From Streptomyces roseoverticillatus (GTDB taxonomy: Bacteria > Actinomycetota > Actinomycetes > Streptomycetales > Streptomycetaceae), in NCBI RefSeq assembly GCF_000719265.1, contig NZ_JOFL01000013.1, positions 62,001 through 126,000 on the forward strand: a DNA stretch of 64,000 bases. Direction: 5' to 3'. Below the pieces are notes generated by a model. That model was given only the letters and a program-made list of their open reading frames with translations, did no database searches and was not told the origin of the DNA. Position 1 is the first letter of the stretch, and each line of letters opens with the position of its first letter. Below are positions 53,432 through 61,184 of this stretch, piece after piece. The translations under genes and the position numbers were made by a program.

Positions 53432-53467
53432 CGGCCCGCCGCTCACCTTCCGGTGGGCGGCGGGCCG
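53432..53467. terminator. bidirectional hairpin between oxygenase-like gene and cyclophilin
   Basis: CGGCCCGCCGC-T-CACC (53432-53447), loop TTCC, GGTG-G-GCGGCGGGCCG (53452-53467): 15 pairs with one T:G. It lies between two convergent stops. Confidence 0.85.
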
Positions 53468-53483
53468 AGGAGACTGCCGGTGC

Positions 53484-53981
53484 TCAGAGCTGGCCGGACG
53501 CGGAGATCGTGATCTTCGCCTTGGTCGTACCGCTCTGCGAGCCGAGGGACTCGATCTTCTTGACGAGCTTCATGCTGTCCTCGTCGGCGACCTCGCCGAA
53601 CACGACGTGCTTGCCGTCCAGCCAGCCGGTCACGATGGTCGTGATGAAGAACTGGGAGCCGTTGGTGTTCTTGCCCGCGTTGGCCATGGACAGCAGGCCC
53701 GGGCGGTCGTGCTTGAGCGTGAAGTTCTCGTCGGCGAACTTCTCGCCGTAGATGCTCTTGCCGCCGGTGCCGTTGCCGGCGGTGAAGTCGCCGCCCTGCA
53801 GCATGAACTCCGGGATGACCCGGTGGAAGGAGGAGCCGGCGTAGCCGAAGCCCTTCTCGCCGGTGCAGAGGGCGCGGAAGTTCTCGGCCGTCTTCGGGAC
53901 GACGTCCTCGAAGAGGTTGAAGTTGATGCGCCCGGCGGGCTCGTCGTTGATGGTGATGTCGAAGTAAACCTTGGTCGTCAT
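53484..53981 (-). CDS. peptidyl-prolyl cis-trans isomerase, cyclophilin type
   Basis: 165 aa from ATG 53981. Cyclophilin motifs: [64 protein letters not shown]. Full active site (Arg, Phe, Gln, Trp, His). No signal peptide, so cytosolic. Confidence 0.97.
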   Translation of the reverse strand: MTTKVYFDITINDEPAGRINFNLFEDVVPKTAENFRALCTGEKGFGYAGSSFHRVIPEFMLQGGDFTAGNGTGGKSIYGEKFADENFTLKHDRPGLLSMANAGKNTNGSQFFITTIVTGWLDGKHVVFGEVADEDSMKLVKKIESLGSQSGTTKAKITISASGQL

Positions 53982-54080
53982 GCCCTCATCCTGACACTTC
54001 GGCCTCCGTAGCCGCTGCTCAGGCACCCCGAACGGCCCTGCTGAGGTGAGCCGGGCCACACCCGGTGCCATGGTGATGTT

Positions 54081-54962
54081 GTGACGACGATGGAGCAGCC
54101 GCCCCTGGTCGTGGGCGTCGACGGGTCCGCCGGCAGCATGCAGGCCCTGGACTGGGCCGTGGATGCCGCCACCCGCCACGGCGTGCGGCTCCGCATGGTC
54201 TACGCCTCCCGCTGGGAGCGCTACGAGACCCGTCTGCCGTCCGATGACGAGCCCTCCCCCGAGGCGGTCGCCGAGGAGCGCGTCATCGCCGTCGCCGCGC
54301 TGCGGGCCCAGGGGCGCAACCCGGCCCTCGCCGTCGAGGCGGAGGTCCTTCCCGAGGAGCCGCTGAACGCGCTGCTGGAGGAGTCCCGCCACGCCGTCGC
54401 GCTCGTCACCGGTCCGTCGGGGCGCGGCACGCTGACCGGTCTGCTCCTCGGCTCGGTCAGCCTCTCGGTTGCGGCCCGCGCCCACTGCCCGGTCGTCGTC
54501 GTACGGGGCGGCGAGGCGAACGTGCGCGGCGATCACGGCCGGATCGTCGTCGGCGTCGGCGACCCCGAGGAGGCCCCGGCGGCCCTCCGCTTCGCCCTCC
54601 GCGAGGCCGCGGCGCGCGGCTGCGGCGTCGAGGCCGTACGGGCCTGGCGGCACCCCGTCCACCAGTCGGCGGACCACTACCCGCTGCCCAGTGACGACGC
54701 CATCGAGCACGAGGAGCACGCCGGGCGCGAGCTGATCGAGGCCCTGCGCGAGCCGCAGCGCGAGTTCCCCGACGTCACCGTGCACCGCACCGTCTACGAG
54801 GGGCACGCCCGCAAGGCGCTCATCGACGCGTCGGCGACGGCGGACCTGCTGGTCGTCGGTTCCGTGCGCCGCCGCCGGGGCTTCGGCCTCCAGCTCGGCC
54901 GCGTCAGCCATACGGCGCTGCACCACGCGGAGTGCCCGGTGGCGGTCGCGCCTCAGGAGTAG
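54081..54962 (+). CDS. universal stress protein, tandem Usp domains
   Basis: 293 aa from GTG 54081. Two Usp domains: [20 protein letters not shown]...[17 protein letters not shown] and [22 protein letters not shown]...[19 protein letters not shown]; each ends with an ATP-binding G-x2-G-x9-G-(S/T) loop and CPVVVV/CPVAVA strand. Tandem-domain form is typical of actinobacteria. Confidence 0.93.
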   Translation: MTTMEQPPLVVGVDGSAGSMQALDWAVDAATRHGVRLRMVYASRWERYETRLPSDDEPSPEAVAEERVIAVAALRAQGRNPALAVEAEVLPEEPLNALLEESRHAVALVTGPSGRGTLTGLLLGSVSLSVAARAHCPVVVVRGGEANVRGDHGRIVVGVGDPEEAPAALRFALREAAARGCGVEAVRAWRHPVHQSADHYPLPSDDAIEHEEHAGRELIEALREPQREFPDVTVHRTVYEGHARKALIDASATADLLVVGSVRRRRGFGLQLGRVSHTALHHAECPVAVAPQE

Positions 54963-54981
54963 CTCCGCATGAGCGACTCGC

Positions 54982-55041
54982 TTGAACGTGTTCAAAAACA
55001 GGTCTACAGTCTCGACCACCAAAGCTTTTGAACACGTTCAA
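54982..55041 (+). promoter_or_regulatory. promoter with two TTGAAC-type operators
   Basis: Dyad TTGAAC-GT-GTTCAA at 54982-54995 and its exact reverse complement TTGAAC-AC-GTTCAA at 55028-55041. A -35 TTGAAC (54982-54987) and -10 TACAGT (55005-55010) with a 17-base spacer sit in the first site; the second is downstream of the expected start. The TetR gene three genes on is the likely repressor. Confidence 0.8.
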
Positions 55042-55055
55042 GAAGGGGTGGGGAC

Positions 55056-55502
55056 GTGGATCTCACCGTCGTCTCGTACGCCGTCTACCTGGTGATCAGC
55101 CTCGGCCTCACGGTCTGGGTCGCCCGTACGCTCAGCCGCAACGGGCGGGTCTTCCTCGCCGACGTCCTGCACGGCAACGAGAAGCTCGCGGACGCCGTGA
55201 ACCACCTGCTGGTGGTCGGCTTCTACCTGGTCAACCTCGGCTTCATCGCCCTGTACCTGCGGGACGACAGCACGATCGCCGACGCCCGCGGCGTCTTCGA
55301 GGTGCTGTCGCGCAACCTCGGCGTCGTCCTTCTCGTGCTCGGCGCGATGCACCTGGGCAACGTCTACGTCCTCAACCGGTTCCGCCGCCGCGGTCTCATG
55401 GACCGGGAGCAGGTCCCGCCGGTCGCACCGCAGGGCTACGCGGGGCAGCAGGGGCCGTGGACGGCGCCGGTCGCGCCTGCCGCCCCGGCCGGCGGGCACT
55501 GA
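55056..55502 (+). CDS. small integral membrane protein
   Basis: 148 aa from GTG 55056. Three or four helices: VVSYAVYLVISLGLTVWVA, HLLVVGFYLVNLGFIALYL, LGVVLLVLGAMHLGNVYVL, with polar loops and a Pro/Gln/Ala tail (residues 122-148). First gene of the operator-controlled operon with a small secreted protein and a TetR. Function not recognised. Confidence 0.8.
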   Translation: MDLTVVSYAVYLVISLGLTVWVARTLSRNGRVFLADVLHGNEKLADAVNHLLVVGFYLVNLGFIALYLRDDSTIADARGVFEVLSRNLGVVLLVLGAMHLGNVYVLNRFRRRGLMDREQVPPVAPQGYAGQQGPWTAPVAPAAPAGGH

Positions 55503-55619
55503 GCCCGATGGCCACCGCTGCCACCGCCGGCCGGGGCGCCGCCGGACTCCGGGGCACCGGCACCGCTCTTCGGAGCGCCCCGGTCCGCCGGCTCACCGTC
55601 CAGCCGGCCGGCGGCTGCG

Positions 55620-56042
55620 ATGTGCGCAATGCGTAGCCGCACTCTGGTCGGCCTCGCCGCCTTCGGTGCCGTGGCCGTGCTGACGGCCCTGGTGGTCCTG
55701 CTGAGCCCGCCCGCCGGGTCGGCGGAGCCTGGGGACGTGATCGGCTCCTGGCGCAGTCACCAGGCCGGGGCCCTGACCCTGCGCGCGGACGGCACGTTCA
55801 TCGCGGTGCGCGTCCCCACCGCCTTCGCCGCGGACGACGAGCGGCCCACCGCCTGGTTCACCGGCCGCGGAACCTGGTCCCTGAAGAGGAAGCCCAAGCT
55901 CGGCCACCAGCGGATCCGGATCGAGAACGAGGCCGGGGAGACGTACGAGGTGTCGATCGCGGGCGAGGGCGCGCGCGACGGCCTGTTCATCAAGCCGCCG
56001 GGGGACACGGCCACCCAGTTCCGCTTCAAGAAGACCCTTTAG
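55620..56042 (+). CDS. putative secreted or membrane-anchored small protein
   Basis: 140 aa from ATG 55620; ATG 55629 is an alternative. N-terminal signal-like helix (LVGLAAFGAVAVLTALVVLLS), then a beta-rich domain GSWRSHQAGALTLRADGTFIA and GRGTWSL, which resembles lipocalin-like or DUF-type domains of secreted streptomycete proteins. No Cys in mature region. Ten bases before the TetR gene. Confidence 0.7.
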   Translation: MCAMRSRTLVGLAAFGAVAVLTALVVLLSPPAGSAEPGDVIGSWRSHQAGALTLRADGTFIAVRVPTAFAADDERPTAWFTGRGTWSLKRKPKLGHQRIRIENEAGETYEVSIAGEGARDGLFIKPPGDTATQFRFKKTL

Positions 56043-56052
56043 GCTCTGATCC

Positions 56053-56793
56053 GTGCCAGCAGCAGAGAACGAGCCCCGGCCTGCGAAAAGCGAAAAACCC
56101 GCGAAGAGCGAGAAGAGCGAGCAGACCCGCACCCTCATCCTGGAGACCGCGATGCGGCTCTTCCAGGAGCGCGGCTACGACAAGACCACCATGCGGGCCA
56201 TCGCCCAGGAGGCCGGGGTCTCCGTCGGCAACGCGTACTACTACTTCGCCGGCAAGGAACACCTCATCCAGGGCTTCTACGACCGGATCGCCGCCGAGCA
56301 CCAGGCGGCGGTCCGCGAGGTGCTGGACCGGGAGACCGACCTGGAGGCGCGGCTCTCCGGCGTGCTGCAGGCCTGGCTGGACATCGCCGCGCCGTACCAC
56401 GAGTTCGCGGCCCAGTTCTTCAAGAACGCCGCCGACCCGGACTCCCCGCTCAGTCCGTTCTCCGCCGAGTCCGAGCACGCGCGGGAAGCGGCCATCGACG
56501 TCCACCGCGAGGTCCTCGCCGGAGCCAAGGCCAAGATCCCGGCCGAACTGCGCGACGTCCTCCCGGAGCTGATGTGGCTCTCCCAGATGGGCCTCGTCCT
56601 CTACTGGGTCTTCGACCGCTCGCCCGGCCGCGAACGCACCCGCCGCCTCGCCGACCGCGGTGCCCGCCTGACGACGCGCGGCATCTCCCTGGCCCGCTTC
56701 CGCGTGCTCCGCCCCCTCGTCCTCGAAATCCACGAGCTGTTCACGGACTTCCTGCCGGGCATGGCGCAGACGGTGGTCGCGCGCAAGTCGTAG
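56053..56793 (+). CDS. TetR-family transcriptional regulator
   Basis: 246 aa from GTG 56053. HTH: ILETAMRLFQERGYDKTTMR, AIAQEAGVSVGNAYYYFAGK, EHLIQGFYDRI. Preceded by a Lys/Glu-Ser-rich N-terminus (SEKPAKSEKSEQ). Ligand domain of average length. It lies downstream of the two TTGAAC dyads, which fit a TetR dimer; auto-repression of the three-gene operon is the likely mode. Confidence 0.93.
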   Translation: MPAAENEPRPAKSEKPAKSEKSEQTRTLILETAMRLFQERGYDKTTMRAIAQEAGVSVGNAYYYFAGKEHLIQGFYDRIAAEHQAAVREVLDRETDLEARLSGVLQAWLDIAAPYHEFAAQFFKNAADPDSPLSPFSAESEHAREAAIDVHREVLAGAKAKIPAELRDVLPELMWLSQMGLVLYWVFDRSPGRERTRRLADRGARLTTRGISLARFRVLRPLVLEIHELFTDFLPGMAQTVVARKS

Positions 56794-56803
56794 CGGTGGC
56801 CGG

Positions 56804-57859
56804 TCACCGGCCCGTGAAGAGACCGTGGGGAGGGGCGAGACCGTCCTTGGGCCCCGGGTCGGCACGGGTGTAGCGGTCGACCTGCCGGTAGTAGTCGTGG
56901 GCGCCGCGGACGACGTGCCAGTACGCGGTGGCGCACTTCAAAGCGTCGGCCTTCGTCCGCCCTGTGACGCCGGCCGCGTCGAGCCGGCCCGGCAGGTCCT
57001 GCTGGGCCGCGACCATCCGCCGGGCGCGTACGTCCAGCATGCCGGCGCAGCGGTCCACGGCCTCCTGGAGGCCGACGCGCTCGTGGTGCCCGATCAGGAT
57101 CACCGCGTTGTGGAAGGCGCCGGCTTCGCGTTCCTTGCCCACGGACCAGAAGTCGTTGTGGAGGCCGAGGTATTCGGCGGCGGCGTGGCGCAGGTCCCGC
57201 AGGGCGGGGAGACGGCGTACGGCTTCGGGCAGGTCGACGCCCGCGCCCGGCTCGGCGAGGGACAGCATCACGTACGCGCCGAACGCGTGGGCACGCTGGC
57301 GCGGGTAGGCGTCCAGGCGGGGGTAGCGGTGCGCGACCCGGTCGGCGGCGTCCTCGCGGTACGTCCGGAACCAGCCCTCGACGTCCCGGCGGAAGGCCCG
57401 GCTCCAGCCGGGCGACCGGCCCTCCTGGACGCGCAGCCGGATGTCGGCGAGGGCACGCTCGGCCGGCGTTCTGCCGGGGCGTCCGCCGAGCACGTCCAGC
57501 AGGGTGGCGAGCGTGGAGGCGCAGCGGGCGGGGTCGCGTCCGTCCGGGCCGTCGTCGAACTCGTCGTCCATGATGCAGATCCAGTACAGCCACGGTGTGA
57601 GCCGGGCCAGCACGGGCGGACTCGCCGCCGGGTAGAAGAGCGTGGCGGTGAGGGGCAGGCGGGCCCGGCGGAGAATGCGCCGGGAGGCGGCGGACCGGCA
57701 GAGCCCGAACCGGTCCAGCCACGCCTCCGCCGCGGCGTGCGCCGCTCGTAGGTGAGGGCTCGGGGCGTGGGGAGGGGCGGGCATGGCGACCTCGGGGACG
57801 ACGATGCCGTCGAGGCCGTAGGGGGTCGGGGGCGGCGCCGTACGGACGGTTGTCGTCAT
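56804..57859 (-). CDS. class I terpene synthase
   Basis: 351 aa from ATG 57859. Aspartate-rich motif DDEFDD at 98-103, NSE triad NDFWSVGKE at 235-243 and RY pair at 329-330, all complete, so it is probably active. It cyclises a prenyl diphosphate, probably farnesyl diphosphate; no second domain or geosmin/2-MIB signature is obvious, and the product cannot be told. It is the third gene after the MFS transporter and the secreted protein on the minus strand. Confidence 0.92.
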   Translation of the reverse strand: MTTTVRTAPPPTPYGLDGIVVPEVAMPAPPHAPSPHLRAAHAAAEAWLDRFGLCRSAASRRILRRARLPLTATLFYPAASPPVLARLTPWLYWICIMDDEFDDGPDGRDPARCASTLATLLDVLGGRPGRTPAERALADIRLRVQEGRSPGWSRAFRRDVEGWFRTYREDAADRVAHRYPRLDAYPRQRAHAFGAYVMLSLAEPGAGVDLPEAVRRLPALRDLRHAAAEYLGLHNDFWSVGKEREAGAFHNAVILIGHHERVGLQEAVDRCAGMLDVRARRMVAAQQDLPGRLDAAGVTGRTKADALKCATAYWHVVRGAHDYYRQVDRYTRADPGPKDGLAPPHGLFTGR

Positions 57860-57893
57860 GGCCTCTCCTACGCGGGGGTGGTGATGACGAGTC

Positions 57894-58472
57894 CTACGCG
57901 GGGGTGGTGATGACGAGCGTCCCCGAGACCTTCATGGACTTGAGCCCGCCGGGGGCCGAGCAGTCCGTCAGGGGAATCGTGGAGTGGACCGCGTCGATCA
58001 CCGCGGTCCAGGTGCCGCCCTGGTAGCGGCCCTGGGTGATGCCGCCGCTCAGCGGGGTCTGGACGTTGAGCAGGTCCGAGATGGGCTGCAGCGACCAGCT
58101 GTAGTCCATGGCCGGCGTCCCACTCGTGGCGTTCCAGGTGGCGTGGTTCGCCGCCTCCGGCTTGCTGCTGTACGTGCCCGCACCGCAGGTCACGTTCTTG
58201 CCGACGCCCTCGGACACGAAGTCCGCCGTGGTGACGGCCGGGTCGCCGGTGCAGTTGTTCAGCGTACCGTTGGGGGAGCCGATCCTGGCCGTCACGCTGG
58301 GCTGCGGGGTGAGGGTCAGGGCCGGTTCGAACGTCATCGTCCAGGTGTGGGTACAGGTGATGACCTGCGCTTCCTCGGCCGACGAGACGTCGTGCACGAG
58401 GAGTCCGCCGAACAGGGCGGCGATGGCCGCGACGGTGGTTATGCGCCAGGGGACGCGCCAGGGGATCTTCAT
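57894..58472 (-). CDS. secreted protein of terpene locus
   Basis: 192 aa from ATG 58472, overlapping the MFS stop by 4 bases. Signal peptide ITTVAAIAALFGGLLVHDVSSAEEA; the mature protein is beta-rich with four Cys residues (CTHTW, NNCTGD, TCGAG, DCSAPG) likely in two disulphides. No known family is recognised. Coupled to the transporter. Confidence 0.75.
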   Translation of the reverse strand: MKIPWRVPWRITTVAAIAALFGGLLVHDVSSAEEAQVITCTHTWTMTFEPALTLTPQPSVTARIGSPNGTLNNCTGDPAVTTADFVSEGVGKNVTCGAGTYSSKPEAANHATWNATSGTPAMDYSWSLQPISDLLNVQTPLSGGITQGRYQGGTWTAVIDAVHSTIPLTDCSAPGGLKSMKVSGTLVITTPA

Positions 58473-59755
58473 GTGGGGACTCCGTGGGTGGGGTGGGTGA
58501 AACGCCGGGCGAAGAGGAGCACCGCGCCGCTGAGGACCAGCGCGGCGACGGCGTACAGCGGGACCGTCAGGGGGCCGCGGGCCCAGGAAGCGCCGCTGAC
58601 GGAAAGGGCGAGGGTGCCGCCGAGGAGCCCGGCCAGCTGGTTGCCGGCCGCGGTGCCGCTGAGGCGGACGCGGCCGGGGAAGAGCCCGGCGACGAGCGTG
58701 GCCTGCGGGGCGTACATCGCGGCGAAGGCGACCAGCGCCAGAACGCAGCCGGCGGCCAGGGCGGGCGCCGAACCCGCCCGGGACAAGGGCACGAACGCGG
58801 CGGCCCACAGCGCCGTTCCCGCGGTGCCCGCCAGACAGACCCGGCGGGCGCCCCAGCGGTCGGAGAGGGCGCCGAAGAACGGGATCAGCGCGATCAGGGC
58901 CAGCGGGGCGAGGACCGCGGCCGCCACGAGCGCGGTGACGGACAGGCCCGCGACCTTCAGGGAGAACAGCGCCGAACCGAAGGAGAACGCGAACAGCACG
59001 ACGTCCGCGCCCAGGGCGACGGCCGCGGCGGTCAGCAGCTCGGTCCGGTGGGCGGACAGGAGAGCGGCGAGCGGCCGTGCCGCCCGGTCACCCGCCGAGG
59101 ACAGCTCTTGGTACGGCCCGCTCTCCGCGATCCGCGCCCGCGCCCACAGCCCCGCCACGACGAGCAGCGCCGAGAACAGGAACGGCAACCGCCATCCCCA
59201 GGTCAGAAACGCGCCGGGAGACATCAGGGCCGAGACGCCCGTCAGCATGCCGAACGCCAGCAGGTTCCCGGCCGGGGCCCCGATCTGCGCCCAGCTCGAC
59301 ACCCGGCCGCGGCGCCCCGGCGGCGCGCACTCCAGCGCGACGACGGCCGCGCTCGCCCACGCGCCGCCCAGGCCGAGGCCCTGCAGCAGGCGCAGCGCCA
59401 CGAGGAGCAGCGGGGCGGCGATCCCGATCTCCCCGTACGGGGGCAGCACCCCGATCAGTCCCGTCGCCGCGCCGGTCAGCACCAGCGTGGCCACGAGCGC
59501 GGCACGCCTGCCGTGCCGGTCACCGATGTGCCCGAAGACCAGCCCTCCGACCGGCCGCGCGACGAGGCTGACGCCGTAGAGGCCGACGGCGGTGAGCACG
59601 GCGGTGAAGGGGGCGAGGTAGGGGAAGAACTGGTGCTTGAAGACCAGCACGCTCGCGTTGACGTAGAGGAAGAAGTCGTACCAGGTGAGCGTGGTGCCGA
59701 TGAGGCCTGCGGCGATGGAGCGGCCCGGCACCGATGCCGGCGGCGATACCGTCAC
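58469..59755 (-). CDS. MFS transporter, metabolite:H+ symporter type
   Basis: 428 aa from GTG 59755, with GAGG upstream. Twelve helices; MHS-type loop between helices 2 and 3 (GHIGDRHGRRAAL) and a second-half equivalent (GALSDRWGARRVC). Start of a three-gene operon with the secreted protein and terpene synthase. Direction of transport is unknown. Confidence 0.9.
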   Translation of the reverse strand: MTVSPPASVPGRSIAAGLIGTTLTWYDFFLYVNASVLVFKHQFFPYLAPFTAVLTAVGLYGVSLVARPVGGLVFGHIGDRHGRRAALVATLVLTGAATGLIGVLPPYGEIGIAAPLLLVALRLLQGLGLGGAWASAAVVALECAPPGRRGRVSSWAQIGAPAGNLLAFGMLTGVSALMSPGAFLTWGWRLPFLFSALLVVAGLWARARIAESGPYQELSSAGDRAARPLAALLSAHRTELLTAAAVALGADVVLFAFSFGSALFSLKVAGLSVTALVAAAVLAPLALIALIPFFGALSDRWGARRVCLAGTAGTALWAAAFVPLSRAGSAPALAAGCVLALVAFAAMYAPQATLVAGLFPGRVRLSGTAAGNQLAGLLGGTLALSVSGASWARGPLTVPLYAVAALVLSGAVLLFARRFTHPTHGVPT

Positions 59756-59763
59756 ATCAACCT

Positions 59764-59791
59764 CGCAAAGTCGATAAATCGATCATTTGCG
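59764..59791. promoter_or_regulatory. nested dyad before the terpene operon
   Basis: Outer arms CGCAAA (59764-59769) and TTTGCG (59786-59791), inner arms TCGAT (59771-59775) and ATCGA (59778-59782). It lies 9 bases before the MFS start and overlaps its ribosome site, so it may act as a repressor site or an mRNA hairpin. The gene AT content is high here. Confidence 0.6.
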
Positions 59792-59862
59792 ATGATGCGG
59801 GACGCGGCGGGTGCCCGCCATGGGGAGCGGCGGGCGGTACGGCCATTCGGCCGACAGGAGTC

Positions 59863-60111
59863 TTACTGCAGCGCCCGCTTGCGGGCCTCGTCCGCCCGGC
59901 TGCTCGCCCGGCCGGAGGCGAGCAAGGCGATGACGGTCGAAGGTATCCATCCCCACTTGGCGACGAAGTCCGCGATGATGCCGGTGACCGAGTCGTCGTC
60001 GGTGAAAAGGGCGACGGCGATTGCCACGATTCCGAAGAAGAACCAGGCACCCCAAATATTCTTGTGGGTGTCTTTCGCCGCAGCTTTGATGTCCTTGTAG
60101 CCGTCAGCCAT
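59863..60111 (-). CDS. small membrane protein
   Basis: 82 aa from ATG 60111. Polar N-terminus (MADGYKDIKAAAKDTHKN), helix IWGAWFFFGIVAIAVALF, acidic turn, second helix-like WGWIPSTVIALLASGR and a basic end. No family recognised. The intergenic region to lspA (60112-60305) has no gene. Confidence 0.65.
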   Translation of the reverse strand: MADGYKDIKAAAKDTHKNIWGAWFFFGIVAIAVALFTDDDSVTGIIADFVAKWGWIPSTVIALLASGRASSRADEARKRALQ

Positions 60112-60305
60112 GGGGCCCCCTCTGTCGTGGTCTGCGGATCCTAACAAGCGGACAATCAGGCAACCGTTGTGCCAGAAGCCGCCGGAACCGACGGTGCTGA
60201 CGGCTCCCCGTGCGAGGGACATCCGTACGCTGGGGGCCGGGGCGGTCTCGTGCGCAGGTGTGGAAGAGCGGGCCGCAGCACGGCCGGACGACGATTTCGG
60301 GGTGA

Positions 60306-60878
60306 GTGGACGTGAGCGGGCCGAGTGGCGCGGCGGGCATATCCGGTGAGCGGGGAGCGAGCGCCGGGGGCAGGCGGCGGGTGCTGCTGCTTCTCGCCGT
60401 GGCGGGGCTCTCCTACCTGATCGACCTGGGCAGCAAGCTGGTTGTGGTCGCCGAGCTGGAGAACCGGCCTGCCGTCCGGGTGATCGGCTCGTGGCTGGAG
60501 CTACGGGTGATGCGCAACCCCGGCGCGGCGTTCAGCATCGGCGAGACGACGACCATCGTGTTCACGCTCATAGCCACTGCCGTCGCCGTGGCGATCGTCC
60601 GCCTGGCGCGCAAGCTCTACAGCACCCCGTGGGCCATCGCCCTGGGCCTGCTGCTCGGCGGCGCGCTCGGCAATCTGACGGACCGTCTCTTCCGTTCCCC
60701 CGGAGGCCTGCAGGGCGCGGTCGTCGACTTCATCTCCGTCCGCGGCTTCAGCGTGATGAATCTCGCCGACTGGGCGGTGTTCTGCGGCGGCGTCCTGATC
60801 GTGTTCTGCACTCTTCGGGGATGGGAACTGGACGGCACGAGGGGACAAGCCGGCGCCCGGAGTGCCGAGGCCGCTTGA
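60306..60878 (+). CDS. lspA: lipoprotein signal peptidase (signal peptidase II) paralogue
   Basis: 190 aa from GTG 60306; GTG 60312 is possible. Four helices and the two catalytic Asp regions: [23 protein letters not shown] (Asp) and [14 protein letters not shown] (Asp). Likely a second copy, as the housekeeping lspA is usually next to rluD. It is convergent with the lanthipeptide-like precursor gene. Confidence 0.88.
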   Translation: MDVSGPSGAAGISGERGASAGGRRRVLLLLAVAGLSYLIDLGSKLVVVAELENRPAVRVIGSWLELRVMRNPGAAFSIGETTTIVFTLIATAVAVAIVRLARKLYSTPWAIALGLLLGGALGNLTDRLFRSPGGLQGAVVDFISVRGFSVMNLADWAVFCGGVLIVFCTLRGWELDGTRGQAGARSAEAA

Positions 60879-60901
60879 CTCCCGGGCAACCGGAGCCGGA
60901 T

Positions 60902-60929
60902 GGTGCGGCACCCACGCGGGTGCCGCACC
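60902..60929. terminator. bidirectional terminator between lspA and peptide gene
   Basis: Perfect stem GGTGCGGCACCC (60902-60913), loop ACGC, GGGTGCCGCACC (60918-60929). It ends 4 bases before the stop codon of the peptide gene and 23 bases after lspA. Confidence 0.9.
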
Positions 60930-60933
60930 GCCT

Positions 60934-61056
60934 TCACCCGGCTTTGTGGCAGATGAGCAGGCTGAGTCCGCTGTCAGGCTCGGTGCTGGCTCCGAACCCC
61001 GTGCCCTGTCCCGCGGCCATGGCGGACTCCATCACCTGCAGATCGAGAAGCACCAT
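60934..61056 (-). CDS. class III lanthipeptide-like precursor peptide (SapB/RamS type)
   Basis: 40 aa from ATG 61056 with GAAGGGG seven bases upstream. Opening MVLLDLQVMES matches the class III leader consensus LFDLQ/LLDLQ-x-ME seen in RamS and AmfS. The core has S-G-L-S-L-L-I-C, an exact S-x2-S-x3-C labionin motif, ending HKAG, with one further Thr/Ser pair (ASTEPDS). Only one Cys, versus two in SapB. No LanKC synthetase is within the window, so modification would need a trans-acting enzyme. The nearest upstream gene on this strand is an IPNS-like oxygenase. Confidence 0.7.
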   Translation of the reverse strand: MVLLDLQVMESAMAAGQGTGFGASTEPDSGLSLLICHKAG

Positions 61057-61122
61057 CTCGTTCCCCTTCCGTCCCGCTCGCCGATGCCCGCAGGGGGCCC
61101 GTAGGGGCCTTGCCCCGCGGGG

Positions 61123-61145
61123 GGCCGGGGCAACCGGCCCCGGCC
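61123..61145 (-). terminator. hairpin between oxygenase and peptide gene
   Basis: GGCCGGGGC (61123-61131), loop AACCG, GCCCCGGCC (61137-61145); 9 perfect pairs. It lies in the 128-base gap after the oxygenase stop. It may be a terminator or a processing/attenuation hairpin that sets the ratio of enzyme to peptide. Confidence 0.6.
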
Positions 61146-61184
61146 GCTGCCGGGCGCGCAGAAGAGTTCCGGCCGACCGGGCGT

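Noticed and set aside
55028..55636. 202-aa plus-strand frame over the small membrane protein
   Set aside because: Alternate frame of the 55056-55502 gene, Arg-rich and without a ribosome site.
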